Notes under the pieces: generated by a model | What the model was told of the DNA's origin: nothing | What the model saw: the letters and a program-made list of their open reading frames with translations, nothing else | Database searches by the model: none | Shown: positions 18,581 through 28,699 of the stretch, in pieces | How positions within the stretch are numbered: position 1 is the first letter of the stretch | Layout: every line of letters starts with the position of its first letter | NCBI RefSeq assembly: GCF_018326285.1 | Contig: NZ_AP023362.1 | Location: forward strand, 4,154,001 to 4,218,000 | DNA: 64,000 nt | Source: Mycolicibacterium sp. TY81 | GTDB taxonomy: Bacteria; Actinomycetota; Actinomycetes; Mycobacteriales; Mycobacteriaceae | Reading direction: 5' to 3' | Translations under genes and position numbers: made by a program

Positions 18581-20068
18581 ATGACGACGCAGCAGTACGA
18601 CGCGGTCATCGTCGGCGCGGGATTCGCCGGTATCGGTGCGGCCATCCAGCTCAAACGCCTCGGGATCGAGAATTTCACCATCCTGGAGCGCGAGGACGAC
18701 CTCGGCGGCACCTGGTACGTCAACCACTATCCGGGGCTCGCGGTCGACGTGCCGACCACCACCTACTCGTACTTCTTCGAGCCCAACCCGAACTGGTCGC
18801 GCCTGTTCACCCCGGGACCGGAGATCAAGCGGTACGCCGACGACGTCGCGGCCAAGTACGACGTGCGGCGGCACATCCGGTTCAACGTCGTCGTCAACGG
18901 CGCCCGGTGGGACGAGGAAGCGTCACTGTGGCGCATCAACATCGCCGACGGCGAAACCCTCAGCGCCCGCTATCTGATCACCGCCACCGGCTTCCTGTCA
19001 CAGCCGAACATCCCGGCGATTCCGGGCATAGAGACCTTCGCCGGCCGCGTCATCCACACCACCGACTGGGATGACGACTACGACCCGGCCGGCAAGCGCA
19101 TCGCGGTCATCGGCACCGGCGCCACCGCGGTGCAGCTGATCCCAGAGCTGGCCAAGACCGCCGCCGACCTGACGGTGTTCCAGCGCACGCCAATCTGGGT
19201 GGTGCCCAAGATCGACCCGCGCTTCGGCGCCCGCGCCAAGAAGATGTTCGCCCGGTTCCCGTTGACGCAGCGCGTGCTTCGCTGGCTCACCGACTCGATC
19301 TACGAGGTCATGGTGTCCGTCGGGGTGCGGCACTACGGCACGTTCCGCGGCCGCTTCAACATCTCGGCCTCCGACCTGTCGAAGATGCACCGTTTCTTCG
19401 TCATCCGCGACAAGGAGCTACGGCGCCGGCTCACCCCGGACTACGACTTCGGTTGCAAGCGGCCGACTTTCAGCAACGGCTACTACCAGGCGTTCAACCG
19501 GCCCAACGTGCACCTGCAGGACGCCGGCATCGACCGGATCGAGGCCGACGGCATCGTCGGCAACGACGGCGTCAAGGTCGAGATCGACACCCTCGTGCTC
19601 GCAACGGGTTTCGATCTGTGGGAGGCCAACTTCCCGGCCATCGAGGTGATCGGCCGCGAGGGCCGCGATCTCGGAAAGTGGTGGCGCGAAACGCGTTTCC
19701 AGGCCTACCAGGGCGTGTCGATGCCGTACTTCCCGAACTACCTGAGCCTGGCCAGCCCGTACGCGTTCCTGGGATTGAACTTCTTCAACACCATGGAATA
19801 CCAGATGCGGTTGATGGACCGGCTTTTCACCGAGGTCAAGAAGCGCGGTGCGACGACGTTCGAGGTCACCGAGGAAGCCAACACGGCGTTCCTCGACCGG
19901 ATGACCGAACTGCTCGGCGACTCGCTGTTCACCCTCGGCAACTGCGCCAGCGCCCACTCGTACTATTTCAATCCCGCGGGTGAGCCCACGCTGCTGCGCC
20001 CGTCGTCGACCGAGACGGCGATCCGGGAAGCATCCGAATTTCCGTTGAGCGACTACAAGATTTCGTGA
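18581..20068 (+). CDS. Flavin-containing (Baeyer-Villiger-type) monooxygenase, second copy
   Basis: 495 residues. FAD motif AVIVGAGFAGIGAAIQL, NADPH motif AVIGTGATAVQLIPEL and the BVMO fingerprint FAGRVIHTTDWD are all canonical. It has the same length as the protein at 8055-9539 and shares the FAGIGAAI start, but differs over much of its length, so it is a paralogue rather than a recent copy. It lies 14 bp behind the hydrolase gene and is followed after 16 bp by a small membrane protein, so it appears to be in the TPP-riboswitch operon, which is unexpected for this enzyme type. Confidence 0.88.
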   Translation: MTTQQYDAVIVGAGFAGIGAAIQLKRLGIENFTILEREDDLGGTWYVNHYPGLAVDVPTTTYSYFFEPNPNWSRLFTPGPEIKRYADDVAAKYDVRRHIRFNVVVNGARWDEEASLWRINIADGETLSARYLITATGFLSQPNIPAIPGIETFAGRVIHTTDWDDDYDPAGKRIAVIGTGATAVQLIPELAKTAADLTVFQRTPIWVVPKIDPRFGARAKKMFARFPLTQRVLRWLTDSIYEVMVSVGVRHYGTFRGRFNISASDLSKMHRFFVIRDKELRRRLTPDYDFGCKRPTFSNGYYQAFNRPNVHLQDAGIDRIEADGIVGNDGVKVEIDTLVLATGFDLWEANFPAIEVIGREGRDLGKWWRETRFQAYQGVSMPYFPNYLSLASPYAFLGLNFFNTMEYQMRLMDRLFTEVKKRGATTFEVTEEANTAFLDRMTELLGDSLFTLGNCASAHSYYFNPAGEPTLLRPSSTETAIREASEFPLSDYKIS

Positions 20069-20084
20069 TCAGAGAGGACCACAG

Positions 20085-20363
20085 GTGACCGACGCCGCTG
20101 AGAACACCGCTGGAAAGAAGGGCCTGCTGGCCGGGATCGGCCTGGCACTGGCCGGACTGGCGCACTTCGTCAAGCCGGACCTGTTCAAGGGCATCACCGC
20201 CACGGCGTTCCCGGACGACATCGACAAGCACCTCAAGGTCAACGGATCGATCGAGACGGCGCTCGGCGTCGGCCTCATCGTGCCGCAGACCCGCAAGCTC
20301 GCGACCGTCGGCGTGATCGGGTACGTCCTCTACCTCGCCGCGAACGTCGCCCGCAACCGCTAG
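20085..20363 (+). CDS. Small membrane protein, unknown function
   Basis: 92 residues from a GTG with AGAGAGG upstream. Two or three hydrophobic stretches (GLLAGIGLALAGLAHF, SIETALGVGLIV, TVGVIGYVLYLAANVA) suggest an integral membrane protein, somewhat like DoxX-type small proteins; I cannot assign a family firmly. It is the last gene of the thiC-led cluster, and its stop overlaps that of the convergent MFS gene by 4 bp. Confidence 0.7.
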   Translation: MTDAAENTAGKKGLLAGIGLALAGLAHFVKPDLFKGITATAFPDDIDKHLKVNGSIETALGVGLIVPQTRKLATVGVIGYVLYLAANVARNR

Positions 20364-21565
20364 GCGCGGGCCGGCAGGTGCTTGGACCAGCCGGCCGCAC
20401 AGATCACCGTGCACACTGCCGCCAGTAGGCCGACCACGGTGAGCATCGCCGGGTAGCTGACGTAGTGGGCCAGCGCGGCGAGCACCGCCGGCAGCAGGAA
20501 GCCGACGTACGCCAGCGAGTAGTACACGCCGGACACCCCGGCCAACTCATGGGGTTTGGCGATGCGCTGAATCTCCAGCAGCCCCGACACGATCGCGATG
20601 CCGTAGGCGCTGCCCAGCAGCATGGCCACCAGCACCGCGACGGCCGGCGAGCGCGTGACCGCCGTGGCGACCGCGGCGAACACGCCTGCCGACATCAGCA
20701 CCATCGACACCACCACCGCGCGGGCGCTGGAATGGTCGTCCAGCCGTCGGGCGACGGGCTGCACCAGCACGCCACAGGCCAGCGTAAGCACCGTCAGACC
20801 CGCGGTGTACAGCAGCGCCCAGGAGCCCAGCCGGTCGGCGACCAGCGCCGGCACGATGGCGTACGCGATGGCCGCCGAGCCGAACACCCAGGGCGCCATC
20901 GGGGCGACCACGCGGACGAAGCGGCGGTGCGTCGCGGCCGGAACCCGCAACTGCGACAACAGGTCTCCGCTGACCCGCGCAGCCCGGGTCTCCACCGTCC
21001 GATACCGCACGAGCCACAGTGCGGGCGCGCACAGCGCCGCCTGCACCAGGTACGTCAGTGTCAACGGCAACGGCGCGAACTGCGCCAGCAGGCCCGAGCA
21101 CAAGGGACCGATCGCCAGGCCCAGCGACAGCCAGATCGAGGCCCGGCGCGCGCCGGCACCGGCGGCGGCCGAGTCATACGGCGGCGCGGACAACTCCGCG
21201 ATCCAGGTCGAACCGACGGCCATCGCGACACCCACGCTGAGACCGCAGAGCAGCCGGCCCACGAAAAGTGCTGGGAATCCGCCCAATTCGCCGGTCGCGA
21301 GAATCAGGCTGCCGACCGCCGAACTGATCAGCCCGGCGATCATCAGTGGACGCCGGCCATAGCGGTTCGACATGGCCGCCGCGACCAGCAGACCGGGAAT
21401 CAGGCCGAGGACATATGCGCCCAGCAGCACGTCGACATCCACCCTGGAGTAGCCGGCGCGGTGCACGTATTCGATCAGCATCGGGGTGAACTGGTTTCCG
21501 CCCCAACCGATACAGAACACCCCGGCGGCGACGGCGAGCCACGGCTTCACACGGGTGCGGCTCAT
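20360..21565 (-). CDS. MFS transporter (12 TM)
   Basis: 401 residues with about 12 hydrophobic segments. The loop NRYGRRPLMIAGL after helix 2 is the MFS signature, and GRLLCGLSVGVAMAVGSTWI is the typical helix-4/5 region. The family moves sugars, drugs or organic acids; the substrate is not evident. It overlaps the upstream GntR gene by 4 bp, so the regulator and transporter are co-transcribed, and the regulator probably senses the transported compound or a derivative. Confidence 0.85.
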   Translation of the reverse strand: MSRTRVKPWLAVAAGVFCIGWGGNQFTPMLIEYVHRAGYSRVDVDVLLGAYVLGLIPGLLVAAAMSNRYGRRPLMIAGLISSAVGSLILATGELGGFPALFVGRLLCGLSVGVAMAVGSTWIAELSAPPYDSAAAGAGARRASIWLSLGLAIGPLCSGLLAQFAPLPLTLTYLVQAALCAPALWLVRYRTVETRAARVSGDLLSQLRVPAATHRRFVRVVAPMAPWVFGSAAIAYAIVPALVADRLGSWALLYTAGLTVLTLACGVLVQPVARRLDDHSSARAVVVSMVLMSAGVFAAVATAVTRSPAVAVLVAMLLGSAYGIAIVSGLLEIQRIAKPHELAGVSGVYYSLAYVGFLLPAVLAALAHYVSYPAMLTVVGLLAAVCTVICAAGWSKHLPARA

Positions 21566-22200
21566 CGCAGCACCACCTCATACGTCGACTCGAGGTGCGC
21601 CAGCAGGCGGGCGTCGAACGCCGTCGCATCACGCGTCCCGACGGCGTGCGCCAGTTCGGCGTGCTCGGCGATGAGCCGGTCGACGAGGGTCTGGTCGGCC
21701 TGCACGGCGTCGGCCATCATCCGGCGCTGGCGGTCCCCCAGCGAGCCGTAGAACCGTTGCGCGATGCAGTTCCCGGCAGCGTCGACAATGTGCCGGTGGA
21801 AGGCGTCATCGAGTTCGGCGAAGCGCACCAGGTCGGCCGCGGCACCGCGCTGCTGGTCGATCAGACGGGCGAGCTCGGCCGCCGCCGCCTGCGCGGTGGT
21901 CTCGGAGCGGCAGAGCCGGCGCACGGCGCTGCCCTCCAGCGCCAGGCGCATCTCGAGCAGGTCGGTGGCTTCACGCGGCGGAATCGGGACGACGACGGCG
22001 CCGCGCCGGGGCAGCAGGTCGAGCAGATCCTCGGCGGCCAGGCGCAGGAAGGCCTCGTGCACCGGGGTCCGGCTGACACCGAGCTCCGCCGCGACTTCGA
22101 CCTCGCTCAGCAGCTGCCCGCCCTTGACCGCGCCCACCAGAATCTTGGTCTTGGTGTCACGGTAGGCGCGCTCGCCGGCGGGGGTCTGATCGATGGCCAC
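21562..22200 (-). CDS. GntR-family transcriptional regulator, FCD (FadR-like) subgroup
   Basis: About 212 residues. The winged helix (GQLLSEVEVAAELGVSRTPV HEAF) is followed by an all-helical FCD ligand domain with metal-binding-type residues (FAELDDAFHRHIV; HAELAHAV; HLESTYEVVL). The frame is open to an ATG at 22239, but that lies inside the palindromic operator, so the GTG at 22200 with GTGAG upstream is chosen. Probably represses itself and the MFS gene until a small carboxylate binds. Confidence 0.87.
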   Translation of the reverse strand: MAIDQTPAGERAYRDTKTKILVGAVKGGQLLSEVEVAAELGVSRTPVHEAFLRLAAEDLLDLLPRRGAVVVPIPPREATDLLEMRLALEGSAVRRLCRSETTAQAAAAELARLIDQQRGAAADLVRFAELDDAFHRHIVDAAGNCIAQRFYGSLGDRQRRMMADAVQADQTLVDRLIAEHAELAHAVGTRDATAFDARLLAHLESTYEVVLR

Positions 22201-22216
22201 CTCACGACGGTAGCAA

Positions 22217-22240
22217 CTTGCATGCAAGCTTGCATACAAG
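22217..22240. promoter_or_regulatory. GntR operator
   Basis: A 24-bp dyad centred on AAGCTT: CTTGCATGC, AAGCTT, GCATACAAG. The arms match except for one base pair. It lies 17 bp before the GntR start, and its TTGNATNCAA half-sites fit FadR/FCD-type operators. Autoregulation is the likely role. Confidence 0.65.
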
Positions 22241-22267
22241 CAGTGACGGACCTAACTCAGCGCCTGG

Positions 22268-22660
22268 TCAGTGCTGTTGCGGCCCGAAGTTGTTGAAGCC
22301 GCCGCGCTCGCGCGGCTGCGGCTGGTAGACCGTGGAGGTCTGCACCGACGTGGACGTTTCCGTCGAGGTCTGCACCGACGTCGACGTCTCGGTCTGGGTC
22401 TCGGTCTGGGTGGCCGTCTCGGTGTTGGTCACCGTCTCCGGTGCAGGTGCCGGCGCCTGCTCACCACCGCCGTTGCCGCCGCCTCCGCTGTGGTGCGCCT
22501 TGGCCGTCGTCGTGGTGGTGGTCGTGGTGCTCGACGGGGTGACCGTGACGGTGGCCGGGGCGTTGTTGCCCTGCGAGCCGCAGGCGACGGTCAGCCCGCC
22601 CATGGCCACGACAGTCACGGTGCCGGCAGCGGCCGACCAGAGGCGATAGGTGCGTTTCAT
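22268..22660 (-). CDS. Putative lipoprotein with Thr/Ser/Glu-rich tail
   Basis: About 130 residues. MKRTYRLWSAAAG starts a signal peptide that ends in the lipobox LTVAC, so the mature protein would be lipidated at Cys. The rest is low complexity: a Thr run (STTTTTTTTA), a Gly/His patch (HHSGGGGNGGGEQ), then a tandem repeat of TETSTSVQTS and a short C-terminal PRERGGFNNFG. Likely a surface-anchored flexible protein. The ATG at 22660 is preferred; an ATG at 22669 and a long upstream open frame are less convincing. Function unknown. Confidence 0.7.
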   Translation of the reverse strand: MKRTYRLWSAAAGTVTVVAMGGLTVACGSQGNNAPATVTVTPSSTTTTTTTTAKAHHSGGGGNGGGEQAPAPAPETVTNTETATQTETQTETSTSVQTSTETSTSVQTSTVYQPQPRERGGFNNFGPQQH

Positions 22661-22742
22661 GGGCACCATTACTAACCCGGCAACCTGGCAACCAGACTCA
22701 CAGAAAGGGCGATTCCGGTTATGCAGTAGCTGTGAAACCCGG

Positions 22743-24218
22743 CTACTTGCCTGCTTGCCGGTGTCGTTCGTCGTGCAACGGGACGCCGTTGGGACCGGTG
22801 AGCGACTGGGCGTACGTGCCGACCGCAAACGCGACGGCCGGCCCGGTCACGGCGAGTGCGGCCCGGTTCAGCTGCTCGACGGTATCGCCCTTCGGCCCAT
22901 AACCGGGATCGAAGGCGGCGCCCACCTGCCCGCCCCACAAGCGCGCCTGGATCGGCGACTTCCGCTGCGACGTCCCCGTCGAGATGCCGCCGACCGGAAT
23001 CCCGGCGGTGAGGAACGGGCCGTAGCCACTGCCCAGATCCATGGTCATGTCTGCAGGCCGTTTCCCGGCCAGGTACAGATATCCGGCCAGGGTGCGCTCG
23101 AGACCGGCCGACCCGGCCGGCACCGCGTCGAGTGGGATCTCGGGGTTCGCCTGACCGGACTGGTCGCCGTCGAACGTGAAGAACCCGGCGTTGGGCGAAC
23201 CCAGGATGTCGAAATCCAGATACAGCGCAATGTCATTCAGCGGTTCGGCAGCCAACCCGCGCACGTACTTGGTGGCGCCTTCCTGACCCACGGCCCCCGA
23301 ACCCCAGAAAGTGAACCGCACCGCGTTCTCGATCTTGGGTGAGCCGCCCAGCGCGGTGGCGGTCTCCAGCAGTGCCGACACCCCGGTTGCCGCGTCATTG
23401 ATGCCCGCATTCGTCGGCGCACTGTCGAGATGCGCGCCCGCCAGCACGACGCTGTGCGGATCGCCGGTCTTGGTCTGGGCCAAGACGTTTCGCGATTTCA
23501 CACCGGTGTTCTTGGCGTCGAGGGTGAGCTTCACCGGGCTGTTGGTTTTCAGCAGCACGGCATCGGCGTCCTTGCCGATGATGCCCACCGGCGTGTTGAG
23601 GTGTTCGTAGTAGCCGGGGCTGAACAGCCCGCGCGGGGCTCCGTTCGCGCTGGGCGGGCTGACCACCAGCACCGCGACCGCGCCGCGAGCCACTGCCGCA
23701 TTCTGCTTGTCGACCACTGAACACACCGCGTCGTCGACCACCGCGATGGCTCCACGCAGATTGAGCGTGCCGTAATCGTCCGGCGCGCAACCGGCCGGCT
23801 TGACCGGGTGCAACGTCGGCGCGGTCAGGCCACCGGGCGCCGTGGACGTCAGCAGCGAGGCCTGCACGACCCCCCACCGGCGGCCACCGACGTCGAGTAC
23901 GGGATTGCCGGGCGCACCGCGTTCGACGCGCACATACTCGGGGGTCTGAACGTCGAACCCTTTGTCCCGCAGCAGGTTCGCGACGTAGTCGACGCTGGCC
24001 TGGTAGCCGGGCGTGCCGTCGGCTCGGGTGCCCTTGTTCGCCGCCGCGATGGCTGCGAACTTGTTCAGATGGGTGTAGATGCCGTCGGTGCCCACCCTGC
24101 CTGCCAGATCGCGCGCGAGGTCCGGGGCAGGCGGTGGCGGCGGGGCCGGTGCCGGCGGCGGTGGTGCGCACGACGCGAGGACCGCGGCCAGCAGACCGGC
24201 GGCCAGTACCCGTCTCAT
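22743..24218 (-). CDS. LpqL-like M28 peptidase-family lipoprotein lacking catalytic residues
   Basis: 491 residues. The start has a lipoprotein signal with VLASCAPPPP. The PA and M28 folds are readable: GAHLDSAP and GINDAATG keep the first metal ligands, but the segment that should read FWGAEEEG is FWGSGAVGQEG, losing the catalytic Glu pair, and the final histidine region reads FDPGYGPKGDTV where the neighbour has YHKKTDD. It is therefore probably an inactive paralogue, perhaps binding rather than cutting peptides. It overlaps the active lpqL gene by 4 bp and is co-transcribed with it. Confidence 0.82.
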   Translation of the reverse strand: MRRVLAAGLLAAVLASCAPPPPAPAPPPPPAPDLARDLAGRVGTDGIYTHLNKFAAIAAANKGTRADGTPGYQASVDYVANLLRDKGFDVQTPEYVRVERGAPGNPVLDVGGRRWGVVQASLLTSTAPGGLTAPTLHPVKPAGCAPDDYGTLNLRGAIAVVDDAVCSVVDKQNAAVARGAVAVLVVSPPSANGAPRGLFSPGYYEHLNTPVGIIGKDADAVLLKTNSPVKLTLDAKNTGVKSRNVLAQTKTGDPHSVVLAGAHLDSAPTNAGINDAATGVSALLETATALGGSPKIENAVRFTFWGSGAVGQEGATKYVRGLAAEPLNDIALYLDFDILGSPNAGFFTFDGDQSGQANPEIPLDAVPAGSAGLERTLAGYLYLAGKRPADMTMDLGSGYGPFLTAGIPVGGISTGTSQRKSPIQARLWGGQVGAAFDPGYGPKGDTVEQLNRAALAVTGPAVAFAVGTYAQSLTGPNGVPLHDERHRQAGK

Positions 24219-25687
24219 GATGCCGAGACCACGTGCCGGGTCCGGTCATCGCGGACCGGAACGCCGTTGCGGCCACCCAAATCCTGGGCGTACCGACCCA
24301 CCCCGAAAGCCACTCCACGGCCCATGATGTCCATTGCCGTGCGGTTGATGTGCGCCAAGTCGTCCGTCTTCTTGTGGTAGTTGGAGTCGAAAGGTTTTCC
24401 GGCGGTACCGCCCCAGAGCCGGGCCTGCTCTTCGTTCATGTTTTCCTCGTCGCCGGTGCCCAGTCCGCCCGCCGGGATACCGGCCTTGGTGAAGGCGTCG
24501 TAGTCCGACCGTCCGTTGAAGGGGTAGTCCTGCGGCTTCTTCCCCGCATCGGACAGATACGCCGTGAAGGTGCGATCGATACCGGCCGAGCCCTCGGGGA
24601 TGCGCGGCACCAAGTCGTCGGGCCGTGGCGGACCGGACAGGTTGCCGTCATAGCTGAAGTAACCGGCGTTATCCGAGGCGATCATGTCGAAATTCAGATA
24701 CAGCGCAATGTCTTTGAGCGCCTCGACGTCGAGGGATTCGATGTAGCGCTCAGAGCCGATCGTGCCCTCCTCCTCGGCACCCCAGAACGCGAACCGCACC
24801 GCGTTGGCGATGTTCGGGGTACTGCCCAACTGGAGTGCCGTCTCCAGGACCGCGGCCACCCCTGACCCGTTGTCGTTGATCCCGGGCCCCTCCTTGACGC
24901 TGTCCAGATGCGCGCCGACCATCACCACGTCATGCACGGAACCCGTCTTCGTCTGGGCAATCACGTTGCGGGTGTGCTCAACCCGCACACCGGCATCGAG
25001 CTTCAGGGTCACCGGCCCCGGCGCGGCCCGCAGTCGAGCCCCGGCCGCCTTCGGGATCAGCACCACGGGAATCTTCACCGTCGCCTTGGCGCCCAGCGTG
25101 CCCCCGCGTGCGGGGACACCCGTGTCGTCGACATCGTCCTTGTTGTCGGCCACCACGAGCGCGACGGCGCCGTGGATCGCCGCGGTCGCTTCCTTCATCG
25201 CGAAGGGGCACGTGCCGCGGTCCACCAGCGCGAACGCACCCTTGATCGGCAGGCCGTCGTAATCGGCACTGTTGCAGCCTGATCCGGGACCGCCCTTGAT
25301 CGGCACCAGCGGCGCGGTGAGCCCCGGCGTGCCGACCGAATACTCCAGCGCCCGCGCCGGTATCCGGCTGCCGGCGACGGTCAGTTCGGGCGTGTTGTTG
25401 TACGCCACCTTGACTTCCATATCCGGGGTGGCGACGTCGAACCCCTTGGCGCGCAGCGCATCCGCCACGTAGTCCACACTCGCGTCGTAACCAGGTGTAC
25501 CGAACGCCCGGTTCCCACCGTTGGCGTCGGCGATGGCCTGCAGCTTGGCCAGGTGACCGGTCGTCGCCTCGACCGTCACGCTCTTGGCCAGCTCGGCGGC
25601 GAGGTCATCAGCCGCGGGCGCCGGTCGCCCACACGCCGAGATACCGACCGCCAATACGAGCGCGAGCGCGGCGGAGGTGCGGACCAT
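24215..25687 (-). CDS. lpqL: Lipoprotein aminopeptidase LpqL (M28 family with PA domain)
   Basis: About 490 residues. Lipoprotein signal with lipobox GISAC. A PA insert (GCNSADYDGLPIKGAFALVD) precedes the M28 zinc peptidase domain, whose ligands are seen as GAHLDS, GINDNGSG, FWGAEEEG, NFDM and NYHKKTDD. It resembles M. tuberculosis LpqL (Rv0418) along its whole length as far as I can recall that sequence, and, as there, it belongs to the thi gene neighbourhood. It should remove N-terminal residues from peptides outside the membrane. Start ATG 25687; a GTG at 25696 is possible. Confidence 0.88.
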   Translation of the reverse strand: MVRTSAALALVLAVGISACGRPAPAADDLAAELAKSVTVEATTGHLAKLQAIADANGGNRAFGTPGYDASVDYVADALRAKGFDVATPDMEVKVAYNNTPELTVAGSRIPARALEYSVGTPGLTAPLVPIKGGPGSGCNSADYDGLPIKGAFALVDRGTCPFAMKEATAAIHGAVALVVADNKDDVDDTGVPARGGTLGAKATVKIPVVLIPKAAGARLRAAPGPVTLKLDAGVRVEHTRNVIAQTKTGSVHDVVMVGAHLDSVKEGPGINDNGSGVAAVLETALQLGSTPNIANAVRFAFWGAEEEGTIGSERYIESLDVEALKDIALYLNFDMIASDNAGYFSYDGNLSGPPRPDDLVPRIPEGSAGIDRTFTAYLSDAGKKPQDYPFNGRSDYDAFTKAGIPAGGLGTGDEENMNEEQARLWGGTAGKPFDSNYHKKTDDLAHINRTAMDIMGRGVAFGVGRYAQDLGGRNGVPVRDDRTRHVVSAS

Positions 25688-25780
25688 GGGCACCACCGTA
25701 GCGTGAACATGGGCCGAAGCGGACCACGTCGCGTGTCTGGCCGAAAAGGTGTGTCAGCGACTCCGGCCGCGCAATGAAGA

Positions 25781-25822
25781 GGCCGGCGATCAGCCGCATC
25801 GCAGCATGGCCGATCGCCGGCC
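25781..25822. terminator. Hairpin between lpqL and the repeat-protein gene
   Basis: A perfect 11-bp inverted repeat, GGCCGGCGATC (25781-25791) and GATCGCCGGCC (25812-25822), with a 20-nt loop. There is no T run, but such GC-rich stems are the usual form in mycobacteria. It lies just past the stop of the repeat protein, so it would end that transcript before lpqL. Confidence 0.5.
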
Positions 25823-25868
25823 GTGGCCTACCGAAAGCTGATCCGCCGGTTGGCGTTTCAGCCCCCAG

Positions 25869-28699
25869 CTAACCGCCGAAGAGGCTGCCGAGCCAGCTGA
25901 TGAAGCTACTGAAGAACGCGCCGACGCCGCCACCGGTCAGTGCGCCCCACAGCCAGCCGAAGAATGCGGCGAACGGGTTGGTCGACGGACCGCCGGTCGT
26001 GGACGTGCCGGTGGTCGAGGTACCGCCGGTTGTTGTCGAGCCACCGGTCGTCGAACCCGTCGTGGTCGAGCCACCTGTGGTCGAACCCGTCGTGGTCGAG
26101 CCACCTGTGGTCGAACCCGTCGTTGTCGAGGTACCTGTGGTCGACCCGGTAGTCGACGATGTGCCGCCGCCCGTGGTTGTAGTCGACGTGCCAGTGGTCG
26201 AACCGGTCGATGTACCGCCGCTTGTCGATGTACCACCTGTAGTGGCCGTCGACGTGTCACCGGTGGTCGACGAATCCGTCGTCGACGTACCACCAGTCGT
26301 GGACGACGACGTCCCAGTAGTCGACGAATCCGTGGTCGACGTACCACCCGTAGTCGTCGTAGTCGTCGACGACGTGCCACCGGTGGTCGATGAATCCGTC
26401 GTCGAACCGGTCGAGGTACTACTCGTACCCGACGTTGACGTGCCACCCGTAGTGGCCGTCGACGTGTCACCGGTAGTCGACGAATCCGTGGTCGACGTAC
26501 CACCCGTAGTCGTCGTAGTCGTCGACGACGTGCCACCGGTGGTCGATGAATCCGTCGTCGAACCGGTCGAGGTACTACTCGTACCCGACGTTGATGTGCC
26601 ACCCGTAGTGGTCGTCGACGTGTCACCGGTAGTCGACGAATCCGTCGTCGACGTACCACCAGTCGTGGACGACGACGTCCCAGTAGTCGATGAATCCGTC
26701 GTCGAACCGGTCGAGGTACTACTCGTACCCGACGTTGATGTGCCACCCGTAGTGGTCGTCGACGTGTCACCGGTAGTCGACGAATCCGTCGTCGACGTAC
26801 CACCAGTCGTGGACGACGACGTCCCAGTGGTCGACGAATCCGTGGTCGACGTACCACCCGTAGTCGTCGATGAATCCGTCGTCGAACCGGTCGAGGTACT
26901 ACTCGTACCCGACGTTGACGTGCCACCCGTAGTGGTCGTCGACGTGTCACCGGTAGTCGACGAATCCGTCGTCGACGTACCACCTGTAGTGGTCGTCGAT
27001 GTGTCGCCGGTTGTTGTCGAGCTGTCGGTGGTGGAAGAGCCACCCGTCGTCGTGTCACCCGTTGTTGTCGAACCGGTCGTCGACGGGCCAGTAGTCGTCG
27101 GATCACCAGTGGTTGTCGAAGTGCTACTCGTCGACGACGTACCCGAGGTGTCGGTCGTCGAACTGCTCGTGCCCGTAGTCGATGACGTGCCGGTCGTGGA
27201 CGACGTGCCATTACTCGAGGACGACTGACCATTCGAAGACGACGACTGACCATTACTCGAGGCACCCGTAGTCGTCCCACCGGTTGTCGTGTCACCCGTT
27301 GTTGTCGAAGTGCTACTCGTGGACGACGTACCCGAGGTGTCGGTCGTCGAACTGCTCGTGCCCGTAGTCGATGACGTGCCGGTCGTGGACGACGTGCCAT
27401 TACTCGAGGACGACTGACCATTCGAAGACGACGACTGACCATTACTCGAGGCACCCGTAGTCGTCCCACCGGTTGTCGTGTCACCCGTTGTTGTCGAAGT
27501 GCTACTCGTGGACGACGTACCCGAGGTGTCGGTCGTCGAACTGCTCGTGCCCGTAGTCGATGACGTGCCGGTCGTGGACGACGTGCCATTACTCGAGGAC
27601 GACTGACCATTCGAAGACGACGACTGACCATTACTCGACGTACCCGTGGTGGTGTCACCCGTGGACGTACTGGTCGTGGACGACGTCCCATTACTCGAGG
27701 ACGACTGACCATTCGAAGACGACGACTGACCATTACTCGAGGCACCCGTAGTCGTCCCACCGGTTGTCGTGTCACCCGTTGTTGTCGAACCGGTCGTCGA
27801 CGGGCCAGTGGTCGTCGGATCACCAGTGGTTGTCGAAGTGCTACTCGTCGACGACGTACCCGAGGTGTCGGTCGTCGAACTGCTCGTGCCCGTAGTCGAC
27901 GACGTACCGGTCGTGGACGTCGAGGTCCCGGTGGTCGACGAATCCGTCGTCGACGTACCACCTGTAGTGGTCGTCGATGTGTCGCCGGTTGTTGTCGAGC
28001 TGTCGGTGGTGGAAGAGCCACCCGTCGTCGTGTCACCCGTTGTTGTCGAACCGGTCGTCGACGGGCCAGTGGTCGTCGGATCACCAGTGGTTGTCGAAGT
28101 GCTACTCGTCGACGACGTACCCGAGGTGTCGGTCGTCGAACTGCTCGTGCCCGTAGTCGACGACGTACCGGTCGTGGACGACGTACCCGAGGTGTCGGTC
28201 GTCGAACTGCTCGTGCCCGTAGTCGACGACGTGCCCGTCGTGGACGACGTGCCATTACTCGAGGACGACTGACCATTCGAAGACGACGACTGACCATTAC
28301 TCGACGCACCGGTCGTGCTTGAAGTACCCGTTGTCGTCGAACCCGTCGTGGGATCACCAGTGGTCGTCGAAGTGCTACCCGTCGACGACGTACCCGACGT
28401 GTCGGTCGTCGAACCGCTCGTGCCCGTAGTCGACGACGTGCCGGTCGTGGACGACGTGCCACTACTCGAGGACGACTGACCGTTCGAAGACGACGACTGA
28501 CCATTACTCGAAGTACCGCTCGTCGACGTACCACTGGTCGACGTACCGCTCGTCGACGTACCGCTCGTGGAAGTGCCACTCGTCGAAGTACCACTGGTCG
28601 ACGTACCGCTCGTCGACGTACCGCTCGTGGAAGTGCCACTCGTCGACGTACCGCTCGTCGACGTACCGCTCGTCGAGGTGCCGCTGGTCGAGGTGCCGC
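25869..28699 (-). pseudogene. Mucin-like Ser/Thr/Gly repeat protein 1, 3' part cut off by IS256
   Basis: About 940 codons, continuing in frame from the 5' part at 30191-30766 if the IS256 element and one 8-bp duplication are removed; the ancestral protein was about 1130 residues. It begins with ~13 copies of GTSTS, then blocks of NGQSSSS, TTDTSGTSSTSSTSTTTGD and TTDSSTTGDTSTTTTGG. Near-identical 62-residue (186-bp) units recur around 27110-27670. The last ~35 residues are hydrophobic (NPFAAFFGWLWGAL ... SFISWLGSLFGG). Very few charged residues. Likely a cell-envelope stalk protein, possibly O-mannosylated; family not recognised. No start codon or ribosome site of its own was found. Confidence 0.8.

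Noticed and set aside
25900..28272. Long plus-strand ORFs rich in Val/Asp/Pro opposite repeat protein 1, and a minus-strand Arg-rich ORF in another frame
   Set aside because: They are frame shadows of a repetitive, stop-free sequence. They have no ribosome site, no conserved termini, and composition dictated by the complementary Ser/Thr/Gly codons.
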